Counted from the stretch's first letter, positions 1 to 7,208 are shown. The stretch is DNA of 16,499 nt from an uncultured Salinimicrobium sp. (GCA_946887025.1 CAMPJY010000044.1:1-16499), one strand, 5' to 3'. The notes: a model not told the origin generated them from the letters alone. Numbers and translations: made by a program.

Positions 1-23
1 TTTTATAATAAGGCAGAAAAGAG

Positions 24-31
24 TATTTTTG
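24..31 (+). promoter_or_regulatory. Probable -7 promoter box upstream of bamD
   Basis: TATTTTTG is a perfect match to the Bacteroidota -7 consensus TAnnTTTG. It lies 19 bp before the preferred bamD start at 51. The -33 element would fall in the first few bases of the window, where only a TTTT run is visible, so the full promoter cannot be judged. Confidence 0.5.
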
Positions 32-50
32 CCAGATGTTTTTACAAAGA

Positions 51-866
51 ATGAAAAAAATAATTCTCTTATTAAGCTTAATAATTGTTGCCGGCTCCTG
101 CAGTCCTTATCAGAAGGTTTTAAAGAGTGAGGATATAGGATTAAAATATTCCACCGCCGAAACACTTTACAATGAGGCTGAAGCCGGAGAAGGCAAGGTC
201 AACAGGAAGTACAGGAAAGCCCTCAGGCTTTTCGAGCAGCTGGTGCCCGAATACCGTGGGAAACCCCAGGGCCAGAAGCTGATGTACATGTATGCCGACA
301 CTTATTATGAACTTGAGGATCATTATCTGGCAGGTTACCAGTTCGAGCGTTTTGCAGAATCCTATCCAGACAGTGAAAAACTCGAGGAGGCTTCCTTTAA
401 AAGCGCCAAGAGCTATTATTTCCTTTCCCCCAGATATGATCTCGATCAATCAGAGACCAAGACTGCCATAGAAAAGCTTCAGGCATTTATCAATCGCTTT
501 CCTGAAAGTGAATATCTGGAGGAGGCTAACGAACTTGTTACTGAGCTGCAGATAAAGCTGGAGAGAAAGGCTTATGAAATTGCGAAGCAGTATCACCATA
601 CGATGGATTACAAAGCGGCTATCACTGCTTTTGACAATTTTATCTTGGATTATCCGGGTTCCCCGTTCAGGGAAAAGGCGTTTTATTACAAATTCGAGTC
701 AGCTTATCTTTATGCCATCAACAGTTACGCTTATGTAATGGGGGAGCGTCTGGATGCTGCCGAGGATTTTTACGAGGATTATAAAAGATATTATCCTGAA
801 GGGGAATTTATTTCCGAAGCCGATGAGGCAGGAGTTGATATAAACACTAGACAACAAAATTTTTAA
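51..866 (+). CDS. bamD: Outer membrane protein assembly factor BamD (lipoprotein)
   Basis: BamD is the essential lipoprotein partner of BamA in the complex that folds beta-barrel proteins into the outer membrane; it acts on the periplasmic face of that membrane. The 271-residue product starts with MKK, a hydrophobic stretch and a lipobox ending VAGSC (Cys17 is the predicted lipidated residue). The rest is helical with TPR-like repeats, e.g. 'YMYADTYYELEDHYLAGYQFERFAESYPDSE' split over residues near 80-115, and recurring F-x-x-x-YP turns typical of BamD. An ATG at 36 is in frame and gives five extra residues, but the ATG at 51 gives the standard lipoprotein signal and leaves room after the -7 box at 24-31. 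The gene is 14 bp upstream of the omega gene and is probably the first of a four-gene operon. The family call is firm; the exact start is less so. Confidence 0.93.
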   Translation: MKKIILLLSLIIVAGSCSPYQKVLKSEDIGLKYSTAETLYNEAEAGEGKVNRKYRKALRLFEQLVPEYRGKPQGQKLMYMYADTYYELEDHYLAGYQFERFAESYPDSEKLEEASFKSAKSYYFLSPRYDLDQSETKTAIEKLQAFINRFPESEYLEEANELVTELQIKLERKAYEIAKQYHHTMDYKAAITAFDNFILDYPGSPFREKAFYYKFESAYLYAINSYAYVMGERLDAAEDFYEDYKRYYPEGEFISEADEAGVDINTRQQNF

Positions 867-880
867 ACCCAAGAATACTG

Positions 881-1207
881 ATGATAGATTTAAGAAAAAC
901 AGAAGCGCCGGTTAACACTACGACCCTGGACAAGAATTTGGTGGATGCGCCTACAGGTAATATTTATGAGGCAATTTCTATCATTTCAAAAAGAGCTACC
1001 CAGATAAACTCCGAGATCAAAAAGGAATTGCTGGAGAAGCTGGATGAATTTGCTACTTATAACGATAGCCTGGACGAGATCTTTGAAAATAAGGAGCAAA
1101 TAGAGGTTTCCAAGTTTTATGAAAAACTTCCTAAACCTCATTCGCTTGCCGTTCAGGAATGGCTGGATGATAAGATCTACTTTCGCAATACCAAAAGCGA
1201 GGAATAA
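881..1207 (+). CDS. rpoZ: DNA-directed RNA polymerase subunit omega (Bacteroidota type)
   Basis: The omega subunit binds the beta' subunit and helps assemble and stabilise RNA polymerase. The product is 108 residues. The segment NIYEAISIISKRATQI at residues 27-42 corresponds to the conserved omega helix that in E. coli reads as a run ending in a RRARQ-like motif. The N-terminal MIDLRKTEAPVNT and the acidic C-terminal tail are typical of the flavobacterial form, which diverges from proteobacterial omega. The gene sits between bamD (14 bp upstream) and coaBC (7 bp downstream). In many proteobacteria rpoZ is instead near gmk and spoT, so this arrangement itself points to the Bacteroidota. I identify it from the motif and context; overall sequence similarity to classic omega is modest. 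Confidence 0.88.
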   Translation: MIDLRKTEAPVNTTTLDKNLVDAPTGNIYEAISIISKRATQINSEIKKELLEKLDEFATYNDSLDEIFENKEQIEVSKFYEKLPKPHSLAVQEWLDDKIYFRNTKSEE

Positions 1208-1214
1208 TTAAAAT

Positions 1215-2426
1215 ATGTCTGTAATAAGCGGCAAGAAAATATTGCTCGGCGTTACTGCTGGTATTGCCGCTTATAAAACAGCTTCCCTGGTACGTTTATT
1301 CATCAAGGCCGGGGCGCAGGTAAAGGTCGTAATGACCCCTGCAGCCAAAGACTTTGTCACTCCCCTTACTTTAGCTACGCTTTCCAAAAATGAAGTGTTG
1401 TCTTCCTTTACAAAAGAGGAGGATGAAAAAAATCTTTGGAACAATCATGTGGACCTCGGTTTATGGGCCGATCTGATGCTGATCGCCCCTGCCACTGCCA
1501 ATACTCTCTCTAAGATGGCAAGCGGCAACTCTGATAATTTCCTTTTAGCAACTTACCTTTCTGCAAAATGCCCGGTCTATTTTGCTCCGGCCATGGATCT
1601 TGATATGTATCAGCACCCTTCCACGAAAAAGAGCATAGAGGACCTGACCTCCTACGGAAATATTTTCATTCCGGCGACCTCAGGGGAACTGGCTAGCGGA
1701 CTGGTTGGCGAAGGCAGGATGGCTGAACCTGAGGAGATCTTCAGTTTCATTGAACAACAGCTGGAAAAGGATCTGCCCCTGAGGAACAAAAAGATCCTTA
1801 TAACTGCGGGACCTACCTATGAGGCGATTGACCCGGTCAGGTTCATAGGAAACCATTCCAGCGGAAAGATGGGATTCGAAATAGCAGCAGAAGCTGCCAG
1901 ACAAGGCGCTGAGGTTATTCTTGTTTCAGGCCCTACCCATCTTCAGAATCCAGATTCTAAGATCCGGCTTATCAGGGTAGAATCTGCCGAACAGATGTAC
2001 GAGGCTGTTATGCAGAACTTTGGACAGGTGGATGCTGCGATTGCGGCAGCTGCAGTTTCGGATTACAGGCCTAAGAAGGTGGCTGACCAGAAGATCAAAA
2101 AAGCAGATCAGGCCTTACATCTGGAGCTTGAACCTAATCGTGATATCCTGGCATCCATAGGGGAAATTAAGCAGCAACAGATCCTGGTGGGCTTTGCTTT
2201 GGAAACTGAAAATGAGGTGGAGCATGCCAAACAGAAGATCCGGAAGAAAAACCTGGATTTTATAGTGCTTAATTCCCTAAATGATAAAGGAGCAGGATTT
2301 AAGGGAGATACAAACAAAATTTGTGTTATTTTTAGGGATGGCCGCAAGAAAGACTTTGGATTAAAGCCAAAGAAGGAGGTTGCCAGGGATATAATTGAAG
2401 AACTAAAGCTGTATCTAAATGAATAG
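1215..2426 (+). CDS. coaBC: Bifunctional phosphopantothenoylcysteine decarboxylase / phosphopantothenate-cysteine ligase
   Basis: CoaBC makes 4'-phosphopantetheine from phosphopantothenate and cysteine, using a ligase (CoaB) and an FMN-dependent decarboxylase (CoaC), in the cytoplasm. The 403 residues match the usual length. The N-terminal flavoprotein domain (about 1-185) shows GVTAGIAAYK at 12-21, the catalytic His78 in NNHVDLGLW, and APATANTLSKMA at 91-102. The ligase domain (about 190-403) shows GPTYEAIDPVRFIGNHSSGKMG at 199-220 (given here for position only), AAVSDYRP, the KIKK lysines and NRDILASIG. Two positions differ from the E. coli enzyme: the PxMN motif reads PAMD (Asp128), and the active-site cysteine loop reads GELASGL with Ser161 where E. 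coli has Cys158. I believe both are usual in Bacteroidota. The downstream gene overlaps its stop by 8 bp. Confidence 0.96.
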   Translation: MSVISGKKILLGVTAGIAAYKTASLVRLFIKAGAQVKVVMTPAAKDFVTPLTLATLSKNEVLSSFTKEEDEKNLWNNHVDLGLWADLMLIAPATANTLSKMASGNSDNFLLATYLSAKCPVYFAPAMDLDMYQHPSTKKSIEDLTSYGNIFIPATSGELASGLVGEGRMAEPEEIFSFIEQQLEKDLPLRNKKILITAGPTYEAIDPVRFIGNHSSGKMGFEIAAEAARQGAEVILVSGPTHLQNPDSKIRLIRVESAEQMYEAVMQNFGQVDAAIAAAAVSDYRPKKVADQKIKKADQALHLELEPNRDILASIGEIKQQQILVGFALETENEVEHAKQKIRKKNLDFIVLNSLNDKGAGFKGDTNKICVIFRDGRKKDFGLKPKKEVARDIIEELKLYLNE

Positions 2427-3309
2427 GATTTACTGTTTCCTTTTTATTTCTTTATTCTCTATGGCTGCCACCGCACAGCAGCTCAACTGCGAGATCGTTA
2501 TCAATGCTGAACAGACAGGGGAGGCGAATGTTTCTGTCTTTAAAACCCTTGAGAATTCTCTGACGGAATTCGTTAACCAGACTGATTGGACGGGGGAAGA
2601 TCTGGATCCGCATGAACGGATCAATTGCAGCATGTTTATCAATATCACCAGTTTTGATACCAACAGCTTCTCCGGGACCTTGCAGGTACAGTCTTCCAGA
2701 CCTGTCTTTGGATCGACAATGATAAGTCCTGTATTCAATTTTAAGGATGAAGCCTTCAGCTTCGACTATACCGAATACGAAAACCTGGAGTTCAGTCCGA
2801 ACAGCTATACCTCCAATCTGGTATCCGTGATCAGTTTTTATGTCTATACCATACTCGGACTGGATGCCGACACCTTTGAGGAGATGGGTGGTACTGCTCA
2901 TTTTGAGCTGGCAAACCAGATAGTGAGTCTTGCCCAACAGGGAAATTATTCCGGATGGAAAGCCTCTGACGGGACAAGTTCCAGATTCAGGCTGAACTCC
3001 GACCTGCTTTCCAATGCTTTTTCCGGTTACAGGGAAGCCCTTTATAATTATCACAAAGAGGGCCTGGACCTAATGCACAGTTCCCCGGAACTCGGGAAAA
3101 GGGGAGTTGCAGGAGCTATCTTGAAACTCGAAGAAATGAATTCCAACAGGCCTAACTCTTTACTGGTGAGGACCTTTTTTGATGCCAAGGCCCATGAGGT
3201 GGAGCAGATCTTCAGCGGGGGACCTTCGGTTTCCATAAAAGAGATCGTGGATGCCCTGAATACCATGGCTCCTACTTTTTCTGAGAATTGGGCCAATATC
3301 AGGTACTGA
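2419..3309 (+). CDS. porD: DUF4835 family secreted protein (T9SS-associated, PorD-type)
   Basis: The 296-residue product begins with a signal peptide (MNRIYCFLFISLFSMAATAQ, cleavage near residue 20) and is otherwise soluble, so it should be periplasmic or outer-membrane associated. QLNCEIVINAEQ after the cleavage site, the central SFYVYTILGLDADTFEE and the Trp-containing NYSGWKAS segment are hallmarks of the DUF4835 family, which is confined to Bacteroidota. From memory, annotation pipelines label this family 'type IX secretion system protein PorD'; its biochemical role is not well defined. The start codon overlaps the last 8 bp of coaBC, implying co-transcription. The window also carries a T9SS cargo gene at 11248-15828, consistent with a T9SS-positive organism. 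The family call is firm; the PorD name is weaker. Confidence 0.78.
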   Translation: MNRIYCFLFISLFSMAATAQQLNCEIVINAEQTGEANVSVFKTLENSLTEFVNQTDWTGEDLDPHERINCSMFINITSFDTNSFSGTLQVQSSRPVFGSTMISPVFNFKDEAFSFDYTEYENLEFSPNSYTSNLVSVISFYVYTILGLDADTFEEMGGTAHFELANQIVSLAQQGNYSGWKASDGTSSRFRLNSDLLSNAFSGYREALYNYHKEGLDLMHSSPELGKRGVAGAILKLEEMNSNRPNSLLVRTFFDAKAHEVEQIFSGGPSVSIKEIVDALNTMAPTFSENWANIRY

Positions 3310-3336
3310 TTCATTCTGTTTTCCAGGAATCTCACG

Positions 3337-3344
3337 TATCTTTC
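3337..3344 (+). promoter_or_regulatory. Possible -7 box for recN
   Basis: TATCTTTC differs from TAnnTTTG only in the last base. It lies 20 bp before the recN TTG codon in a 55-bp gap after the DUF4835 gene. No clear TTG -33 element is seen at the expected distance, so recN may instead be read from the upstream operon. Confidence 0.3.
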
Positions 3345-3364
3345 AAACCAAAATACAGATACAA

Positions 3365-5017
3365 TTGTTAACCACGCTTTCCATTAAAAACTACGCCCTA
3401 ATAGAAGATATCCAGTTGAATCTTCAGGAGGGTTTTACAATAATAACCGGGGAAACCGGTGCCGGTAAATCCATTATGCTGGGAGCTCTTTCCCTACTGC
3501 TTGGAAAACGTGCCGATTACAGCGCCATCAGAAATGCGGAACGCAAATGCGTGATTGAAGGGGTTTTTAATATTTCAGGCTATGACCTGGAATCCTTTTT
3601 TGCTGCAGAAGACCTGGATTACGAGCCGCAAACCATCATAAGACGGGAGATCCTGCCTTCGGGAAAATCCAGGGCATTTGTGAACGATACCCCGGTGAAC
3701 CTGTCTTCCCTTCAACCTCTGGGAGAATTTCTTATCGATATTCATTCACAACACGAAACCCTCAGTCTTGGGGAAAATGATTATCAGTTTATGGTAATCG
3801 ATGTACTTTCCGGAAATGAGGCAAGGTTAAAAAATTACAGGCAGCTTCACCAGGAACTGAAACTGCTCCAGAGAAAGCTTGAAAAGGTGAAGGAGGAGCA
3901 GGCTTCTGCCACAAAAGAATACGATTACAACCTCTTTCTTCTGAATGAGCTGAGACAGGCCAAACTGGAGGCCGGAATGCAGGAGGAGCTCGAGGAACGA
4001 CTGGAGGAGCTGAGCCATGTGGAGCAGTTGACGGAGCAGTTGGGGGCAGCAATTAATTTTATCCAACGGGAGGAAATAGGGGCTGGGAGTGCTTTGAAGG
4101 AGGCAAAAAACTCCCTCCAGAAAGTATCCGGTATCTCGGCTTCTTATCAGCTGTTGTTCGAACGCCTGCAGAGTGTCTTCATCGAAGTGGATGATATTGC
4201 TGCCGAACTGGAAGCTGCCCTGGAAAAGGTGGAAGCCAATCCGCAGGAATTGCAGCAGGTCAGCGACAAACTTCAGGTCATTTACAATCTTCAGAAAAAA
4301 CATCTGGTATCGACGGTTTCGGAACTGAAAACCCTTGAAGCTGAACTGGAGCGGAAAGTATCTGTTTCAGAAAACGCCGAGGAAGAGATCAAAAGGGTGG
4401 AAGCAGAGATCGGTGCAAAAATAACCGAATTGAAATCTTCAGCTTCAGAGATCCACCAGCATAGGAAATCCATCATTCCTGATTTCATTAAACAGATTGA
4501 AGCTATCCTGGGAGATCTGGGAATGCCAAACGCCCGACTTAGGATCGAGCTCGAAAAACAGCAGGATTTTTATCCCAACGGGTTTGACAAACTGACCTGG
4601 CTTCTTTCCGCCAACAAAGGTGGAAGTTTCAGTGAGGTGAGAAAGGCGGCTTCGGGAGGTGAGCTTTCGAGGATCATGCTTGCGGTCAAAAGTATTCTGG
4701 CGTCCAAAAGCCAGTTGCCCACCATCATCTTTGATGAGATAGATACGGGGGTTTCGGGTGATATTGCACAGAAAATGGCGGTTATCCTGGAAAGGATGGG
4801 ATCGGATATGCAGGTAATTGCGATCACTCACTTACCTCAGATCGCTGCCCGGGGAAATCGGCACTTCAGGATTTTTAAAGAGGATCTGGCACAGGGTACA
4901 GTCACAAAGATCAGAGAGCTGGATCAGGAAGCCAGGGTAGAGGAACTGGCCATGATGCTGGGTGGGAACAATATAAGTGAATCGGCGGTTGCGCATGCAA
5001 AAGCCCTTTTAAATTAA
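3365..5017 (+). CDS. recN: DNA repair protein RecN
   Basis: RecN is an SMC-like ATPase that acts in double-strand break repair, tethering DNA ends with RecA. The 550-residue length is typical. The N-terminal half-ATPase opens with LSIKNYALIEDI and has Walker A TGETGAGKS at 28-36. A long charged coiled-coil region rich in Glu, Lys, Gln and Leu covers about residues 155-375. The C-terminal half-ATPase has the ABC signature ASGGELSR near 429-436, Walker B TIIFDEIDTG from 453, and the ITHLPQIAARG switch segment. The start is TTG: no in-frame ATG lies between the preceding gene and the conserved N terminus, and starting at TTG gives the standard M-L-T-x-L-S-I-K-N-Y opening. It follows the DUF4835 gene by 55 bp. 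Confidence 0.96.
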   Translation: MLTTLSIKNYALIEDIQLNLQEGFTIITGETGAGKSIMLGALSLLLGKRADYSAIRNAERKCVIEGVFNISGYDLESFFAAEDLDYEPQTIIRREILPSGKSRAFVNDTPVNLSSLQPLGEFLIDIHSQHETLSLGENDYQFMVIDVLSGNEARLKNYRQLHQELKLLQRKLEKVKEEQASATKEYDYNLFLLNELRQAKLEAGMQEELEERLEELSHVEQLTEQLGAAINFIQREEIGAGSALKEAKNSLQKVSGISASYQLLFERLQSVFIEVDDIAAELEAALEKVEANPQELQQVSDKLQVIYNLQKKHLVSTVSELKTLEAELERKVSVSENAEEEIKRVEAEIGAKITELKSSASEIHQHRKSIIPDFIKQIEAILGDLGMPNARLRIELEKQQDFYPNGFDKLTWLLSANKGGSFSEVRKAASGGELSRIMLAVKSILASKSQLPTIIFDEIDTGVSGDIAQKMAVILERMGSDMQVIAITHLPQIAARGNRHFRIFKEDLAQGTVTKIRELDQEARVEELAMMLGGNNISESAVAHAKALLN

Positions 5018-5027
5018 AAGATGTTTG

Positions 5028-5035
5028 TATCTTTA
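5028..5035 (+). promoter_or_regulatory. Possible -7 box for fabI
   Basis: TATCTTTA (7 of 8 positions of TAnnTTTG compatible) lies 29 bp before the fabI ATG, just after the recN stop. A -33 TTG is not evident. This would give fabI its own promoter with a leader of about 20 nt. Confidence 0.35.
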
Positions 5036-5064
5036 CTGGCTTAACATAAAATCGGATTTATACC

Positions 5065-5886
5065 ATGTCTTATAATCTATTAAAAGGAAAAAGAGGAATT
5101 ATTTTCGGGGCATTAGATGAAAATTCTATTGCGTGGAAAACCGCAGAACGTGTACACGAAGAGGGTGGCACCTTTGTTTTGACAAATGCTCCCATCGCCA
5201 TGAGAATGGGGACCATTGGGGAGCTTGCCAAAAAAACCGGTTCGGAGATCATTCCCGCTGATGCCACCAAAGTGGAGGATCTGGATAATCTGGTAGAAAA
5301 AGCAATGGAGATCCTTGGAGGGAAAATAGATTTTGTACTCCATTCCATCGGAATGTCCGTAAACGTTAGAAAAGGAAATCATTATACCGATATGAATTAT
5401 GATTTCACTACCAAAGGATGGGACGTTTCAGCTGTTTCTTTTCACAAAACCATGCAGAGCCTGTACAAAAAGGACGCAATGAATGAGTGGGGAAGCATCG
5501 TGGCCCTTTCTTATATAGCCGCCCAGAAGGTATTTCCGGATTATAATGACATGGCGGATAACAAGGCTTATCTGGAATCCATTGCCCGCAGCTTTGGTTA
5601 TTTCTTTGGAAAGGAAAAGAATGTAAGGGTAAATACTGTTTCGCAGTCCCCTACACCTACAACTGCCGGTCAGGGAGTTAAAGGGTTTGGAGGTTTCATC
5701 GCCTTCGCCGATAAAATGTCTCCCTTGGGAAATGCAACTGGTCTTGACTGTGCCAATTATGTGATCTCCCTGTTCTCAGATCTGACAAAAAGAGTTACCC
5801 TGCAGAACCTGTATAATGATGGAGGATTCTCTCATATGGGAGTCAGTCAGCAGGTAATGGAAGCCTTTGAAAAGGGGCAGGAATAA
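5065..5886 (+). CDS. fabI: Enoyl-[acyl-carrier-protein] reductase FabI
   Basis: FabI reduces trans-2-enoyl-ACP with NAD(P)H in the last step of each fatty acid elongation cycle, in the cytoplasm. The 273-residue protein is a short-chain dehydrogenase of the divergent FabI type. It shows the modified nucleotide-binding loop GALDENSIAW at 15-24, HSIGMS at 93-98, and the catalytic Tyr150, Tyr160 and Lys167 in SYIAAQKVFPDYNDMADNK (Tyr-x6-Lys). NDGGFSHMG near the C terminus matches the VDGGFS of E. coli FabI. The segment that in E. coli reads AISAGPIRT is here TVSQSPTPT (191-199), a changed substrate loop that I believe is common in Bacteroidota. The gene is the last before a strong terminator at 5913-5936. 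Triclosan sensitivity cannot be read off; the equivalent of E. coli Gly93 is retained. Confidence 0.95.
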   Translation: MSYNLLKGKRGIIFGALDENSIAWKTAERVHEEGGTFVLTNAPIAMRMGTIGELAKKTGSEIIPADATKVEDLDNLVEKAMEILGGKIDFVLHSIGMSVNVRKGNHYTDMNYDFTTKGWDVSAVSFHKTMQSLYKKDAMNEWGSIVALSYIAAQKVFPDYNDMADNKAYLESIARSFGYFFGKEKNVRVNTVSQSPTPTTAGQGVKGFGGFIAFADKMSPLGNATGLDCANYVISLFSDLTKRVTLQNLYNDGGFSHMGVSQQVMEAFEKGQE

Positions 5887-5912
5887 AATATACTTAGCAT
5901 TAATAACTAAAG

Positions 5913-5936
5913 CGGCAGTTTCGACTGCCGTTTTTT
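5913..5936 (+). terminator. Intrinsic terminator after fabI
   Basis: A perfect 7-bp stem CGGCAGT / ACTGCCG closes a TTCG loop and is followed directly by TTTTTT. It sits 27 bp after the fabI stop. The A-rich left flank makes it only weakly symmetrical, so it mainly serves the plus strand. Confidence 0.88.
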
Positions 5937-6004
5937 ATTGGTGTGAATCCGCCGATCCTGAGCCACCTATAGTCCTTACTGCATCATTATTAAGAGCTGA
6001 ACTA

Positions 6005-6092
6005 CTGCACTTTCAGTGCAGGTTTAGTGCACAAAAAACGTGCATTATGTGTGCACTTGGTGTGCACTAGGTGTGCACTAGGTGTGCACTTA
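6005..6092. repeat. Phased array of eight GTGCAC-like palindromic hexamers
   Basis: Hexamers begin at 6005 (CTGCAC), 6016 (GTGCAG), 6027 (GTGCAC), 6040 (GTGCAT), 6051, 6062, 6073 and 6084 (all GTGCAC). The steps are 11, 11, 13, 11, 11, 11 and 11 bp. The last four are near-perfect tandem 11-mers, GTGTGCACTAG or one or two bases from it (6049-6092). The first two form a perfect inverted repeat, CTGCACT-TTC-AGTGCAG (6005-6021). The array is either a minisatellite that grew by slippage or a set of protein sites on one DNA face. Confidence 0.9.
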
Positions 6093-6128
6093 ATACCTCC
6101 AGGGACAATCTTTTGCCTGTCCGTACCT

Positions 6129-6163
6129 GGGTTGATAGGAATCTTATAATAAAGTCCCAACCC
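6129..6163. repeat. Hairpin just upstream of the glycosyltransferase promoter
   Basis: GGGTTG (6129-6134) pairs perfectly with CAACCC (6158-6163); inside it GGA and TCC add three pairs next to an ATA bulge. The loop is AT-rich. It ends where the CTG of the putative -33 element begins. It could be an operator or simply chance; no T tract follows, so it does not look like a terminator. Confidence 0.4.
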
Positions 6164-6193
6164 CTGCACTAACTCAATTTTCCATTACATTTG
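6164..6193 (+). promoter_or_regulatory. Promoter of the glycosyltransferase-YbbR-coaE operon
   Basis: TACATTTG at 6186-6193 is a perfect TAnnTTTG -7 box. CTG at 6164-6166, one mismatch from the TTG -33 element, lies 19 bp upstream, within the usual spacing. The ATG at 6198 is only 4 bp past the box, so transcription should begin at or beside the start codon, giving a leaderless or nearly leaderless mRNA. Confidence 0.6.
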
Positions 6194-6197
6194 TAGC

Positions 6198-7208
6198 ATG
6201 GCCTTATATTATTCTTTTATTATTCCTGTATATAACCGTCCGGATGAGGTTCGGGAATTATTGCACAGCATCAGCGAGCTTGATTTTAAGGATCCTTTTG
6301 AAGTGGTTATTGTGGAAGATGGCTCCAGCATCAGTTCTGAAGCTGTGGTTGAGAAATTTTCCCAGAAACTTGATATCACCTATCTCCCGACCACCAACAC
6401 CGGCCCGGGGGATTCCAGAAACTTTGGAATGAGGAATGCGAAAGGGAATTACTTCCTGATTCTCGACTCGGATGTACTCCTGCCAACCCATTACCTGAAG
6501 GAGGTGGATTCTTCCCTTCGGAACCGATTTGTTCACTGTTTTGGTGGTCCGGATGCCGCCCACCCCAGTTTCACTCCTATTCAAAAGGCCATAAACTATA
6601 CCATGACCTCCTTTCTTACAACGGGGGGGATAAGGGGGAAGAAGCAGATAGTCGGGAAATTCCAGCCCAGGAGTTTTAATATGGGAATCTCAGAGGAGGC
6701 ATTTAAAGCTAGTGGGGGGTTCGGAAAGATCCACCCGGGAGAAGATCCCGATCTCGCGCTCAGGCTTCAGAAAATGGATTTTGAAACAGCTCTCTTTCCT
6801 AAAGCCTTTGTCTATCACAAAAGAAGGATTGACTGGGACCATTTCTATGACCAGGTGTATAAATTTGGCCTGGTGCGCCCCATCCTCTCAAAATGGCATC
6901 CGGATTCAGAGAAACTGACCTACTGGTTCCCTGCGCTCTTTAGCCTCGGAATGTTCTTTGCTGTGATCCTGCTGATCTTTAAGCTGCAGTTTCTGGTCTA
7001 TGCCTACTTCGCATATTTTTTTATTATCCTTGTGGATGCCTCTATTCGGAACGGCAGCGTTCAGATAGGAGTTTTTTCAATTTGGGCGAGTCTTATCCAA
7101 TTTACCAGTTATGGGCTTGGTTTCTGCCGCTCAACCTACTATATTAGGTATAGGAAAGAGGACCCCGAAAAACGTTTTCCATTGTTATTCTTTAAAAATG
7201 ATAGATAA
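6198..7208 (+). CDS. Family 2 glycosyltransferase with C-terminal membrane segments
   Basis: The 336-residue product is a GT-A fold, GT2-type glycosyltransferase, which transfers a sugar from a nucleotide donor to a surface polysaccharide or glycolipid; donor and acceptor cannot be told from sequence. The domain starts at once with YSFIIPVYNRPDEV, then VEDGSS (Asp41) and the DxD metal-binding motif LDSD at 89-92. GEDPDLALR near 181-189 supplies the acidic catalytic-type motif that follows the acceptor loop. Hydrophobic segments at about 244-262, 265-282 and 293-311 anchor the C terminus in the inner membrane. The last 11 bp overlap the YbbR gene, so the two are translationally linked. Its promoter lies directly on its start codon. 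Confidence 0.88.
   Translation: MALYYSFIIPVYNRPDEVRELLHSISELDFKDPFEVVIVEDGSSISSEAVVEKFSQKLDITYLPTTNTGPGDSRNFGMRNAKGNYFLILDSDVLLPTHYLKEVDSSLRNRFVHCFGGPDAAHPSFTPIQKAINYTMTSFLTTGGIRGKKQIVGKFQPRSFNMGISEEAFKASGGFGKIHPGEDPDLALRLQKMDFETALFPKAFVYHKRRIDWDHFYDQVYKFGLVRPILSKWHPDSEKLTYWFPALFSLGMFFAVILLIFKLQFLVYAYFAYFFIILVDASIRNGSVQIGVFSIWASLIQFTSYGLGFCRSTYYIRYRKEDPEKRFPLLFFKNDR

Larger units (their letters stand above)
5887..6197. other. Gene-free spacer between fabI and the glycosyltransferase gene
   Basis: This 311-bp stretch carries no credible gene. In order it holds the fabI terminator (5913-5936), about 65 bp of unremarkable sequence, a helically phased GTGCAC array (6005-6092), weak inverted repeats around 6099-6130, a 6-bp-stem hairpin (6129-6163) and a promoter (6164-6193). 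An open frame continuing past the fabI stop in another frame runs through the array but encodes low-quality sequence and has no start signals. Confidence 0.7.

Noticed and set aside
2452..3054. 200-codon antisense frame opposite the DUF4835 gene
   Set aside because: The sense strand encodes a clear secreted family protein; the antisense product has no signal, domain or promoter.
5867..6070. 67-codon frame over the fabI end, terminator and GTGCAC array
   Set aside because: It overlaps fabI in another frame, reads through a terminator, and its codons over the array are dictated by the repeat; no start context.
6049..6092. Tandem array considered as a CRISPR
   Set aside because: Units are 11 bp and contiguous with no spacers, and no cas gene is nearby.
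6132..6150. TTGATA ... TATAAT as a sigma-70 promoter
   Set aside because: Spacing between the two elements is only a few bases, and promoters in this phylum use TAnnTTTG boxes; a perfect one is nearby at 6186.
7111..7197. Upstream ATG extension of the YbbR protein
   Set aside because: It lies within the glycosyltransferase gene, adds no domain, and places 29 odd residues before a normal basic N terminus and TM helix.
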